Positions 1 through 6,649 of a stretch of 11,814 bases of DNA are shown piece after piece. The stretch lies in assembly GCA_905236735.1 (NCBI GenBank), contig CAJOOU010000018.1:1-11814 (forward strand), given 5' to 3'. The position numbers and the translations under genes were made by a program. Every line of letters starts with the position of its first letter. Position 1 is the stretch's first letter. The stretch comes from an uncultured Eubacterium sp. GTDB lineage: Bacteria; Bacillota; Clostridia; Lachnospirales; Lachnospiraceae. The notes beneath the pieces were generated by a model, which had not been told where the DNA came from, did not search any database, and worked only from the letters and a program-made list of their open reading frames with translations.

Positions 1-8
1 CTTTATTG

Positions 9-17
9 GAGTGCTAA
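9..17 (-). promoter_or_regulatory. CIRCE operator, right half only (HrcA site), cut by window edge
   Basis: On the minus strand these bases read TTAGCACTC, an exact match to one arm of the CIRCE element (TTAGCACTC-N9-GAGTGCTAA), the operator of the heat-shock repressor HrcA. Eight of the expected nine spacer bases are visible at 1 to 8, and the second arm would lie just outside the window. The half-site starts about 8 nt after the transcription start expected from the promoter at 31 to 59. That is where CIRCE usually lies in Gram-positive groESL and dnaK operons. The match and position are seen; the identity of the controlled gene is inferred. Confidence 0.72.
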
Positions 18-30
18 TTTCTACGCTCTT

Positions 31-59
31 AATTTATCACTATCTGCATACAATGTCAA
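31..59 (-). promoter_or_regulatory. Sigma-A type promoter for an off-window, minus-strand gene (probable chaperone operon)
   Basis: The minus strand shows a perfect -35 box TTGACA (54 to 59), a 17-nt spacer and a 4/6 match -10 box TAAATT (31 to 36). AT-rich sequence lies upstream at 60 to 95. The expected transcription start is near 24 to 25, just ahead of the CIRCE half-site. It lies after the hppA terminator, so it starts a new transcript that runs out of the window. Confidence 0.65.
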
Positions 60-103
60 CCTTATAAATATAAAGTTTTTGTAAATTTAGGGCGCTATAA
101 ACG

Positions 104-132
104 AAAAAAGGCCCACGGCAAAGCCGCGGGCC
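104..132 (-). terminator. Rho-independent terminator of hppA
   Basis: On the minus strand a 10-bp GC-rich stem (arms at 123 to 132 and 110 to 119) closes a 3-nt UUU loop and is followed by six U residues (104 to 109). The single mismatch in the DNA becomes a G-U wobble in the minus-strand RNA. The stem begins 13 nt after the hppA stop codon. The plus strand has no U-tract after the hairpin, so it works in one direction only. Confidence 0.93.
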
Positions 133-145
133 CGATTAGTACATA

Positions 146-2125
146 TTAGAACCATCCACCGTATGCTACAAAAAGAGGAGCAAATACGAGTGAAACAATT
201 GTCATCAGCTTGATAAGAATGTTGATTGAAGGTCCTGATGTATCCTTAAACGGATCACCTACCGTATCACCAACAACGGCTGCTTTGTGAGGCTCTGAAC
301 CCTTTCCGCCGTGATGTCCGCCTTCAATATACTTCTTGGCGTTATCCCATGCACCACCTGCGTTTGACATGAAGATAGCCATAAGCACACCTGTTACAAG
401 AGCACCTGCAAGGAGTCCGCCAAGCGCATCCACACCAAGTGCAAGACCTACGATGATAGGTACGATAACTGCCATAAGACCCGGAACAATCATTTCCTTA
501 ACTGAAGCCTGTGTTGAAATAGCAACGCATGACTTGTAGTCAGGCTTTTCTGTTCCTTCAAGGATACCCTTGTGCTCACGGAACTGACGACGAACTTCTT
601 CAATCATCTGGTGAGCAGCCTTTGAAACGGCTTCCATAGTGATAGCTGAGAATAAGAATGGAAGCATACCACCGATAAGAAGACCAACGATAACCTTTGT
701 ATCAAGAATATCGATTGAGCTAAGCTGTACTGCCTGAGCATATGATACGAAAAGAGCAAGTGCTGTAAGAGCAGCAGATCCGATAGCGAATCCCTTACCC
801 ATAGCTGCTGTAGTGTTACCTACTGCATCAAGCTTATCTGTTATATTACGAACTGATTCGTCAAGTTCTGACATTTCAGCAATACCACCTGCGTTATCAG
901 CGATTGGGCCGTAAGCATCAACAGCAAGAGTAATACCAAGTGTTGAAAGCATACCAACGGCTGAAAGAGCGATACCGTAAAGTCCGCAAACATTGTAAGA
1001 AACAAGGATACCTACGCAAATAAGGATGATTGGCCATCCTGTTGATCTCATACCAACAGCAAGACCTGAAATAATGTTTGTTGCCGCACCTGTCTCAGAC
1101 TGCTCGGCAATCTTTTTAACTGACTTATAATCATCAGATGTATACATCTCTGTAATAACACCGATAATAGCACCAACGATAAGACCTGCAATAACAGCGA
1201 TAGCTGCCTTAAAGTCACCAAAGAGAGTCTTACTGAGTACAACTGCACCGATAATAACAAGAACATCGGCTACATAAGTACCTGTCTTAAGCGCTGAATG
1301 CGGGTTTGTGTTCTCACCTCCGCGTACGAAGAAAGAACCGATAACAGAAGCAAGGATACCACATGCAGCAAGTGCAAGCGGGAATACCACGCCGTATGTT
1401 TCATGATATAAAAGACCAAGTGTAAGTGCTGAAATGATAGAACCTACAAATGACTCGAAAAGGTCAGCTCCCATACCTGCAACATCACCTACATTATCAC
1501 CTACATTATCAGCGATTGTAGCCGGGTTACGCGGATCGTCTTCAGGGATACCTGCCTCAACCTTACCTACAAGGTCAGCTCCTACATCGGCAGCCTTTGT
1601 ATAGATACCACCACCAACACGGGCGAAAAGAGCGATTGAAGAAGCACCAAGTGAGAATCCGAATAAGATGCTTGCATCACCTTTCCAAATGTATATCAAA
1701 GACACACCTAAAATACCAAGACCTACAACGCTCATACCCATAACGGCACCGCCTGAGAAAGCAACAGATAATGCTTTATTCATTCCGCTCTCTCTTGCAG
1801 CGTTTGCTGTACGAACATTAGCCTTAGTAGCAACTGTCATTCCGATATAGCCTGCGCATGTAGAAAAAAGTGCTCCGACAACAAAGCAAACTGCTGTCAT
1901 CCAGTCTACACCGAGACCAATAAGTACAAACATAACTACTACGAATACCACAAGAATCTTGTATTCTGTTGTAAGGAAAGCTCTTGCTCCTTCTGCAATA
2001 GCATCAGAGATTTCCTTCATTCTGTCTGTTCCGACCGGCGCCTTAGATACGCGATTGGCAAGAACAAACGCAAACAGTAATGCGACTGCGCCCATAACAG
2101 GTGCTGCATACATTAACCATTCCAT
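146..2125 (-). CDS. hppA: Membrane-bound K+-dependent pyrophosphatase (Na+ and/or H+ pumping)
   Basis: Integral-membrane pyrophosphatase (M-PPase) that hydrolyses cytosolic PPi and uses the energy to pump Na+ and/or H+ out of the cell. The protein is 659 aa, within the normal range for bacterial M-PPases, and is almost entirely hydrophobic helices. The catalytic signature DVGADLVGKVE lies at 180 to 190, DNVGDNVGD at 206 to 214, DAYGPIADNAGG at 403 to 414 and VGDTVGDPFKDTSGP at 618 to 632. The K+ determinant reads GNTTAAMGKG (436 to 445). Ala440, where K+-independent enzymes have Lys, indicates K+ dependence. Glu224 in DLFES sits where Na+-pumping and K+-dependent enzymes carry their gating Glu. 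The start ATG at 2125 was chosen because a strong GAGGAGG site precedes it by 8 nt; an in-frame ATG 21 codons upstream would overlap the promoter and has no such site. The gene has its own promoter (2179 to 2207) and terminator, so it is probably monocistronic. The pumped ion is not settled by sequence alone. Confidence 0.97.
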   Translation of the reverse strand: MEWLMYAAPVMGAVALLFAFVLANRVSKAPVGTDRMKEISDAIAEGARAFLTTEYKILVVFVVVMFVLIGLGVDWMTAVCFVVGALFSTCAGYIGMTVATKANVRTANAARESGMNKALSVAFSGGAVMGMSVVGLGILGVSLIYIWKGDASILFGFSLGASSIALFARVGGGIYTKAADVGADLVGKVEAGIPEDDPRNPATIADNVGDNVGDVAGMGADLFESFVGSIISALTLGLLYHETYGVVFPLALAACGILASVIGSFFVRGGENTNPHSALKTGTYVADVLVIIGAVVLSKTLFGDFKAAIAVIAGLIVGAIIGVITEMYTSDDYKSVKKIAEQSETGAATNIISGLAVGMRSTGWPIILICVGILVSYNVCGLYGIALSAVGMLSTLGITLAVDAYGPIADNAGGIAEMSELDESVRNITDKLDAVGNTTAAMGKGFAIGSAALTALALFVSYAQAVQLSSIDILDTKVIVGLLIGGMLPFLFSAITMEAVSKAAHQMIEEVRRQFREHKGILEGTEKPDYKSCVAISTQASVKEMIVPGLMAVIVPIIVGLALGVDALGGLLAGALVTGVLMAIFMSNAGGAWDNAKKYIEGGHHGGKGSEPHKAAVVGDTVGDPFKDTSGPSINILIKLMTIVSLVFAPLFVAYGGWF

Positions 2126-2133
2126 GATTAATT

Positions 2134-2139
2134 CCTCCT
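2134..2139 (-). promoter_or_regulatory. Ribosome binding site fixing the hppA start
   Basis: Minus-strand AGGAGG lies 8 nt before the ATG at 2125. It selects this start over the in-frame upstream ATG at 2188. Confidence 0.9.
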
Positions 2140-2178
2140 CATAATTTAGAATTCTTTTGCTTTTTAGCGTCAATGTAT

Positions 2179-2207
2179 ATAATACCAAAGCATGGTTCTC
2201 ATGTCAA
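2179..2207 (-). promoter_or_regulatory. Strong sigma-A promoter of hppA
   Basis: On the minus strand: perfect -35 TTGACA (2202 to 2207), 17-nt spacer, -10 TATTAT (5/6 match, 2179 to 2184). A TGG directly before the -10 gives an extended -10 (TGn) element. The -35 box begins 8 nt after the stop codon of the ArsP_2 gene, and the predicted start near 2172 leaves a 5' leader of about 47 nt. No terminator was seen between the two genes, so read-through from upstream is also possible. Confidence 0.8.
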
Positions 2208-2215
2208 TTAATTTA

Positions 2216-3097
2216 TCAGAATGCTATTCCCGTAATATTTACCAAAAATCCCGAGATGACGCCTGTAGCATATAACACGGCAAGTATGGCGCCACTCTCT
2301 TTATGGGAAGTATTCTCCCTGAAAAGCACCACAAGTCCGACTCCGGCATTTACCAAAAGGCCCGCCATCATGGCTCCGGGTGAAAGTACACCTTCTATAT
2401 AAAGTTCGGTGATCACTACAGAACTTGCGCAGTTGGGTATGAGTCCCACAATCCCCGCAATTACCTCTCCGAGGAAGGGAATATCCGTAAACACGAGTGC
2501 AAGAGAATCCTCACCTATCACTGCTATAAGAAGGTTAATGACAATCGAAAATACTATAATGTATCCGAAAATCTGCAGGGTGTGCGAAAGAGCGTACATC
2601 ACAAGAGGCTGCTCTTTGCAGTCACACCCTTCGATAACTATTTCTCCGTCATACTCCTCGTCGTCTGCTTCTTCTATTTCAAGAGGCTCTGCACTTACCA
2701 TAAAACCTTTTCTGAAAACGAATTCCAAAACAAAGCCCCAAAACATTCCTATGGCTATCTTTACCGCCAGAATCTTTATAATGGTTACTGCCGGAACACT
2801 TGCCGCTATAAAAAGAGGCAGCATCTCATCCGATGTCGAGAGATAGATTGCAATAAGCGTACCTACCGAAATTATTCTTGCAGCGTAAAGGGTTGAAGCC
2901 ATAGCCGAAAAACCGCACTGTGGTACCACACCGAGGAGAGCTCCCCACAAAGGTCCAAACTTTTCGGCGTTTGCTATGGTCTGCAGATTTTTTTCACTGG
3001 CCTTTCTTTCGACCAGACCTATAATTATATAGGTCACAAAAAGAAACGGCACAAGTTTTACACTATCAATTAAAGCATCTAAAATTGCGTCAAGCAT
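2216..3097 (-). CDS. ArsP_2-family (PF11449) putative metal/metalloid exporter
   Basis: Multi-pass membrane protein of 293 aa resembling the ArsP_2 family (formerly DUF2899), described as a putative 10-TM heavy-metal exporter and also annotated as an arsenic efflux or putative manganese transporter. No substrate has been read from the sequence. Two halves carry related motifs: GVVPQCGFS at 56 to 64 and GLIPNCASS at 218 to 226, suggesting an internal duplication. A polar motif STSDEMLP lies at 87 to 94. The halves are joined by an acidic, hydrophilic linker (about 137 to 165) containing Cys158-Asp-Cys160, a possible metal-binding site. The start MLDAIL was chosen because AGAGGA lies 6 nt upstream. 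The frame is open to an ATG at 3175, but that start lies in the loop of a long hairpin and lacks a well-spaced ribosome binding site. The 161-nt leader between recJ and this gene is structured and may regulate it. Confidence 0.8.
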   Translation of the reverse strand: MLDAILDALIDSVKLVPFLFVTYIIIGLVERKASEKNLQTIANAEKFGPLWGALLGVVPQCGFSAMASTLYAARIISVGTLIAIYLSTSDEMLPLFIAASVPAVTIIKILAVKIAIGMFWGFVLEFVFRKGFMVSAEPLEIEEADDEEYDGEIVIEGCDCKEQPLVMYALSHTLQIFGYIIVFSIVINLLIAVIGEDSLALVFTDIPFLGEVIAGIVGLIPNCASSVVITELYIEGVLSPGAMMAGLLVNAGVGLVVLFRENTSHKESGAILAVLYATGVISGFLVNITGIAF

Positions 3098-3103
3098 CTT
3101 TCT

Positions 3104-3109
3104 TCCTCT
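3104..3109 (-). promoter_or_regulatory. Ribosome binding site fixing the ArsP_2 start
   Basis: Minus-strand AGAGGA lies 6 nt before the ATG at 3097. It is the only well-spaced purine-rich site among the candidate in-frame starts at 3175, 3130 and 3097. A TATAAT (3113 to 3118) stands just upstream but lacks a recognisable -35, and it would place the transcript start at the ribosome binding site, so it is not called a promoter. Confidence 0.6.
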
Positions 3110-3130
3110 TTTATTATATGCATTACTCAT

Positions 3131-3207
3131 GCCCTCGCAGATATGATGCACTTTCGAGTAGCCAAGCCACGCCATACCCTACTCGAAAGCTGCACAATCT
3201 GCTCGGC
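3131..3207 (-). repeat. Long imperfect inverted repeat / hairpin in the leader of the exporter gene
   Basis: The core arms CTTTCGAGTAG (3179 to 3189, minus strand) and CTACTCGAAAG (3151 to 3161) are perfectly complementary over 11 bp around a 17-nt loop (3162 to 3178). Outward, TGCA/TGCA adds 4 bp, then 2 bp, then GCAGAT/ATCTGC adds 6 bp, separated only by single-base bulges. This gives about 23 bp of nearly continuous helix. A further GCC/GGC pairing at 3205 to 3207 and 3131 to 3133 closes a small internal loop. No U-tract follows, so it is not a standard terminator. It ends 33 nt before the exporter start codon. It could be an RNA control element, a regulator's operator or a small repeated element; no known riboswitch consensus was recognised. 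Confidence 0.75.
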
Positions 3208-3217
3208 ATATTTTATG

Positions 3218-3248
3218 TAGCAAACTATGTTTTAGCCTGAATTTGCTA
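3218..3248 (-). repeat. Short inverted repeat after recJ
   Basis: The arms TAGCAAA (3242 to 3248, minus strand) and TTTGCTA (3218 to 3224) are perfectly complementary over 7 bp with a 17-nt loop, 10 nt after the recJ stop. It is AT-rich and has no U-tract, so it is a weak terminator candidate at best. With the larger hairpin at 3131 to 3207 it makes a two-hairpin leader before the exporter gene. Confidence 0.45.
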
Positions 3249-3258
3249 AGAAATCCTC

Positions 3259-5004
3259 TTACCAAAGTACCCCGGTAATTACAACCTGCACCGACAGATG
3301 TCCGCGGAATTCGTTAAGCTGCGGGTAGTAGGTAAAGGGGACAATAAAGCTGCCGCGGCCGGAAAGCAGAATATCACGGCTGCCGCCGCCGAATCTTTTA
3401 TCCAGCTCGTCCAAAAAATCATCAGCATCAGAAAAATACATTCCCTTAATCTTTTTGCCGCCCTCTTCCAGGGTTACTCTAAGCATATTGCCGTCTTTAC
3501 CTATCCGCTTTGCAAAGGTAAATGCCGCATTTTTATCGGCAAAGACAGGCTTTTCATTTCCTTTTCCCATAGGTTCCAAAAGTTCCAGCTCTTTTATCAG
3601 CTTTTCACTAATGTAACCAATCGGCATATCCGCGTCAATATATTTTTTGGGAATCAGGTCATCTTCTGTTAGTAAACATTTCTCATTTAGTCTTTTTCTC
3701 ATCTCATCAACCCTTGATTTTGCAAGCGAAAACCCTGCTGCCATGGGATGACCTCCGAACTTTACAAAGATATCCGAAACCTTATTCATCTCCTCATACA
3801 TGGAGTATTCCGCAATCGACCTGCCCGAGCCTTTAACGGTTTCTCCTTCTCCGGTAATAACAAAAGAAGGTTTGTTAAACCTCTCTTTCAGCCTGCCGGC
3901 TATTATGCCCGCTATACTCTCATGTACCTTTGGCAGATAAACCACCAGAATCCTGTCATCTTTATAGCACTCCTCAGATATGCGGCAGGCTTCTTTTGCT
4001 CCTTCTTCCGTCAGGGCTTTTCTTTCTTCATTAAGCCTGATAAGCTTTTCGGCAATTAAGGGAGCGGTTTTGTCATCTGCCAGAAGGAGCCCAAGCGCCT
4101 CATCTGCGCTTTCGAGTCTGCCGCTCGCATTAAAACACGGGCCCAAAACAAACCCCAGATGATAGCAGGCCGGTCTTTGTATCCCTGTACGGTTTATCAG
4201 TTCCTTAAGTCCGGGATTTTGTGTCATATTCATTTTTTCAAGGGCCGCCTTTACAATATAGCGGTTTTCCCCACACAGGTCCATAACATCTCCGACCGTT
4301 GCAAAACCCGCGTTTTCGATGAGATTGTCCAGAGCATCCTTCTGCGCGGACATCTTTTCATAGAGCACATACATAAGCTTCCACGCCACAACAGCCCCGC
4401 ATATACCTTCAAACGGATAATTGCACTCTTTTTGTTTGGGATTGACTATGGCCAGGGCCCGTGGCAGAATCTCTTTTTTTTCTCCGTCCTCTTCCACAAA
4501 GGGTACCTCGTGATGGTCCGTCACTATGACCTTTATTCCCAGAGAGTTGGCATACTCTATCTCCTTTGCAGCAGCTATACCGTTGTCGCAGGTTATAATA
4601 AGGTTTGCCCCGCACTTTTTTGCCTCTTCAATAAGATGCATATTAAGTCCGTACCCGTCCTTTACGCGGTGGGGTATGGCGTAGGAAATGTTCGCTCCGA
4701 GATTTTTCAGAGCCTTATAGAGAATATAGGTGGAATTAATACCGTCAATATCATAGTCGCCTATAATTCTGATATGGCTTCCTTTTCCGATTTCCTCCTT
4801 TAGAATATCAGCAGCCCTGTCCGCATCTTTTAAATCATGTGGGCTGTGCATATCCGAAGGCGAAGGATGAAGGTATCTGCCCATTTCTTCCGGAGCAATG
4901 CCACGGTTTACCATGAGCCTGATTATGACGGGGTCTACTCCGTATTTTTCAGAAAGGGCAAAGAAGTCAGCCTTCTTTGCCCTTAGGATCCATTTTTCTT
5001 TCAT
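3259..5004 (-). CDS. recJ: Single-stranded-DNA-specific exonuclease RecJ
   Basis: Cytoplasmic 5'-to-3' single-strand DNA exonuclease of the DHH phosphoesterase superfamily, used in recombinational and mismatch repair. The protein is 581 aa, close to the usual RecJ length of about 570 to 580. The metal-binding motifs are intact: GDYDIDG at 82 to 88 (motif I), CDNG at 139 to 142 (motif II) and TDHHE at 162 to 166 (the DHH motif). GPCFNASGRL lies at 288 to 297, and the DHHA1 motif GGHPMAAGFSL at 417 to 427 precedes a C-terminal OB-fold region (about 451 to 581). The start codon is 5 nt after the TAG stop of the upstream lipoprotein gene and has only a weak purine-rich site in the end of that gene (GAAGAG), so translation is probably coupled. 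The gene appears to be last in the unit that starts at the 6650 to 6677 promoter. Confidence 0.97.
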   Translation of the reverse strand: MKEKWILRAKKADFFALSEKYGVDPVIIRLMVNRGIAPEEMGRYLHPSPSDMHSPHDLKDADRAADILKEEIGKGSHIRIIGDYDIDGINSTYILYKALKNLGANISYAIPHRVKDGYGLNMHLIEEAKKCGANLIITCDNGIAAAKEIEYANSLGIKVIVTDHHEVPFVEEDGEKKEILPRALAIVNPKQKECNYPFEGICGAVVAWKLMYVLYEKMSAQKDALDNLIENAGFATVGDVMDLCGENRYIVKAALEKMNMTQNPGLKELINRTGIQRPACYHLGFVLGPCFNASGRLESADEALGLLLADDKTAPLIAEKLIRLNEERKALTEEGAKEACRISEECYKDDRILVVYLPKVHESIAGIIAGRLKERFNKPSFVITGEGETVKGSGRSIAEYSMYEEMNKVSDIFVKFGGHPMAAGFSLAKSRVDEMRKRLNEKCLLTEDDLIPKKYIDADMPIGYISEKLIKELELLEPMGKGNEKPVFADKNAAFTFAKRIGKDGNMLRVTLEEGGKKIKGMYFSDADDFLDELDKRFGGGSRDILLSGRGSFIVPFTYYPQLNEFRGHLSVQVVITGVLW

Positions 5005-5009
5005 AATAA

Positions 5010-6176
5010 CTACTCTTCGTCTGCTTCATCCTCTGAAGTATAGGTAACGCTTGCAGCTTCTGTAAGCTTGTCCCATACCTTAAGCTGCACTACAGCTCTC
5101 TCAAAATCTTCTTCTCCGACATACTCGATAAATGCTGCCATATCTTCGAATCCGTATGCTGTAATAAATGTATCTATATCATCATATCCATAATACTCTG
5201 CATAGCTTGTGAGGAAACTTTCCTTATCCTCGTCGGTTACCTCATCCCAGCCTTCTTTCTCGGCGATGGCTTCCTGGATAAGTTTCTGCTCAAGATAGCT
5301 CTGTACATACTCCGTGAGAGCTTCGTCATACTCTTCCTCTGTCTCATATCCGTAAGCACTTGCTATATAATCAACAAACTCATAATCGTAGCTTTCTGCC
5401 GTCTCCTTATCAGACGCCTTATATTCATTAAAGGTCTGTTCTGCGAGCCCTTCCGGAAGTGAGGTCACGCTGCAAACAGCATATACCGCATCCTGTACGG
5501 CGCTCTGGAGAGCATTCTCTGTCTGTTCTTCGGCTGTGACTGTTATTTCAGACCAGATATATTCATCATAATCCGCTGTCGAAGTATACTCACCTTCTGT
5601 ATATTCATTTACAAAATCGTCGGTATATTCCGGAATTGTCTCATCTGACTCGAGAATAGAGTTTATGGTACAGGTAAATGTTGCATCCACTCCCTGAAGA
5701 TCTTCTGGTGAATAATCATCCGGGAAGGTAACTTCAACAATAACCTCTTCTCCTACGCTGTGACCGATGAGCTGGTCTTCAAAATCATCTATAAATGATC
5801 CTGAACCGATTTCAAGTTCATAACTGTCAGAAGAATCGATCTCCTCACCGCTCTCTGTCTGTACTCCGTCATAGGCAAGGTCAATCAGATCCCCGTCTTC
5901 GACAACCGTCTTGTCAGATACCGCATGATAGCTTTCAGACTCAAGAATATCGTTTAAATAATCATCATAATCATCCTGGGTAGCTTCATACTTTACACTT
6001 TCAACCTCTACCCCGAAATAATCTCCAAGTTCTACATAATCAAGAGCGTCATATACAATATCTCCGCTCGCATCTGCCGATGCATCTGCGCTCTCAGACG
6101 CCTCACTGTTTCCACATGCCACAAGCGCAAATACGCTTAAAGCCCCCAAAAATCCCAGTAAAATCTTTTTCTTCAT
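5010..6176 (-). CDS. Trigger-factor-like FKBP-type peptidyl-prolyl isomerase lipoprotein
   Basis: Predicted extracytoplasmic foldase of 388 aa. A lipoprotein signal peptide (MKKKILLGFLG at the start, lipobox LVAC with lipidated Cys21) is followed by an acidic Ser/Ala/Asp-rich linker. An FKBP domain of the trigger-factor kind spans about 93 to 176; GDLIDLAYDG, GSGSFIDDFEDQLIGH and EVTFPDDY align with the trigger factor PPIase domain. The remainder (about 185 to 375) is helical and charged like the trigger factor/SurA C-terminal chaperone arms. The N-terminal ribosome-binding domain of cytosolic trigger factor is missing, as expected for an exported protein. It may do a PrsA-like job for secreted proteins; that is inference. 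The start at 6176 was chosen because AGGAAGG lies 7 nt upstream and a signal peptide follows directly; the open frame extends 30 codons further up but has no export signal there. The protein is strongly acidic. Neighbours are a small membrane protein (13 nt upstream) and recJ (5 nt downstream). Confidence 0.88.
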   Translation of the reverse strand: MKKKILLGFLGALSVFALVACGNSEASESADASADASGDIVYDALDYVELGDYFGVEVESVKYEATQDDYDDYLNDILESESYHAVSDKTVVEDGDLIDLAYDGVQTESGEEIDSSDSYELEIGSGSFIDDFEDQLIGHSVGEEVIVEVTFPDDYSPEDLQGVDATFTCTINSILESDETIPEYTDDFVNEYTEGEYTSTADYDEYIWSEITVTAEEQTENALQSAVQDAVYAVCSVTSLPEGLAEQTFNEYKASDKETAESYDYEFVDYIASAYGYETEEEYDEALTEYVQSYLEQKLIQEAIAEKEGWDEVTDEDKESFLTSYAEYYGYDDIDTFITAYGFEDMAAFIEYVGEEDFERAVVQLKVWDKLTEAASVTYTSEDEADEE

Positions 6177-6183
6177 TGTCGTT

Positions 6184-6190
6184 CCTTCCT
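6184..6190 (-). promoter_or_regulatory. Ribosome binding site fixing the lipoprotein start
   Basis: Minus-strand AGGAAGG lies 7 nt before the ATG at 6176 and overlaps by one base the TAA stop (6190 to 6192) of the upstream gene, an arrangement that favours translational coupling. Confidence 0.8.
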
Positions 6191-6630
6191 TATTTTTTTC
6201 TGAATCGGGAAAAGAATCCCTTTTTCTCAGGCTCAGCTTCTTTTGAGTTTCTAAGTCCCCTGACACCTGTAATATATATACCGCTTACCACAGCCTTTAC
6301 CTCTTTTTTGACCGGAATCTGGTCAAATATTTCATAGTCTGCAATAAGAGTCATAATCTTCGGTCCAACCTTCGCCTTTACAACCGGGACCTTTGATCTT
6401 TTGAGATACCACGGTGTCTGGCTGATAACAATCTCCGGAAGTCCGGCATCTTTTATCGGCATTCTTTTCTTGTCAATAATAAGCATTGATATTGTCTGCG
6501 AATTGGCAGCAATGGCTCCCGCCTGCTCCTCTCTTGTCTTCTGGGCTTTGCGTCCCAGAAAATAAAGTACACCAAGTACTACCGCAAGTATTACGGCAAT
6601 AATAATAAGCACAATAATAAATGTATTCAT
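6190..6630 (-). CDS. Small single-pass membrane protein of unknown function
   Basis: 146 aa; no named family recognised. Residues 3 to 26 form one strongly hydrophobic N-terminal transmembrane helix, followed by a basic and charged stretch (RKAQKTREEQ), so most of the protein probably lies in the cytoplasm. The core (about 46 to 120) contains SMLIIDKKRMPIKDAGLP, then YLKRSKVPVVKAKVGPKIM, which is compact, basic and beta-rich in appearance. The C-terminus is very basic (KKGFFSRFRKK). AGGAGG lies 5 nt before the start. The gene has its own candidate promoter upstream and leads directly into the trigger-factor-like lipoprotein gene, whose ribosome binding site overlaps its stop codon. That context is consistent with a membrane-associated role in protein export or envelope biogenesis, but this is only guilt by association. 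Confidence 0.85.
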   Translation of the reverse strand: MNTFIIVLIIIAVILAVVLGVLYFLGRKAQKTREEQAGAIAANSQTISMLIIDKKRMPIKDAGLPEIVISQTPWYLKRSKVPVVKAKVGPKIMTLIADYEIFDQIPVKKEVKAVVSGIYITGVRGLRNSKEAEPEKKGFFSRFRKK

Positions 6631-6649
6631 ATCTTCCTCCTATACACGG

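Noticed and set aside
3113..3118. TATAAT as a -10 box for the exporter
   Set aside because: There is no -35 at 16 to 18 nt, and the transcript start would fall on the ribosome binding site.
3098..3175. 26-codon N-terminal extension of the exporter
   Set aside because: The ATG at 3175 lies in the loop of the long hairpin with no well-spaced ribosome binding site, and the extension is hydrophilic and unlike family N-termini. The ATG at 3097 has AGAGGA at 6 nt.
3218..3248. Rho-independent terminator of recJ
   Set aside because: The stem is short, AT-rich and not followed by a U-tract.
3098..3258. Known Mn (yybP-ykoY) or NiCo riboswitch
   Set aside because: I tried to match the conserved loops and junctions and could not; a GAGUAG string is present but only as part of the hairpin arm. 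It is kept as an unassigned structured leader.
4159..4803. 214-codon open frame on the plus strand
   Set aside because: It lies wholly antisense to recJ, has no ribosome binding site, and its translation shows no domain or sensible composition. The other plus-strand frames are likewise shadows of minus-strand genes.
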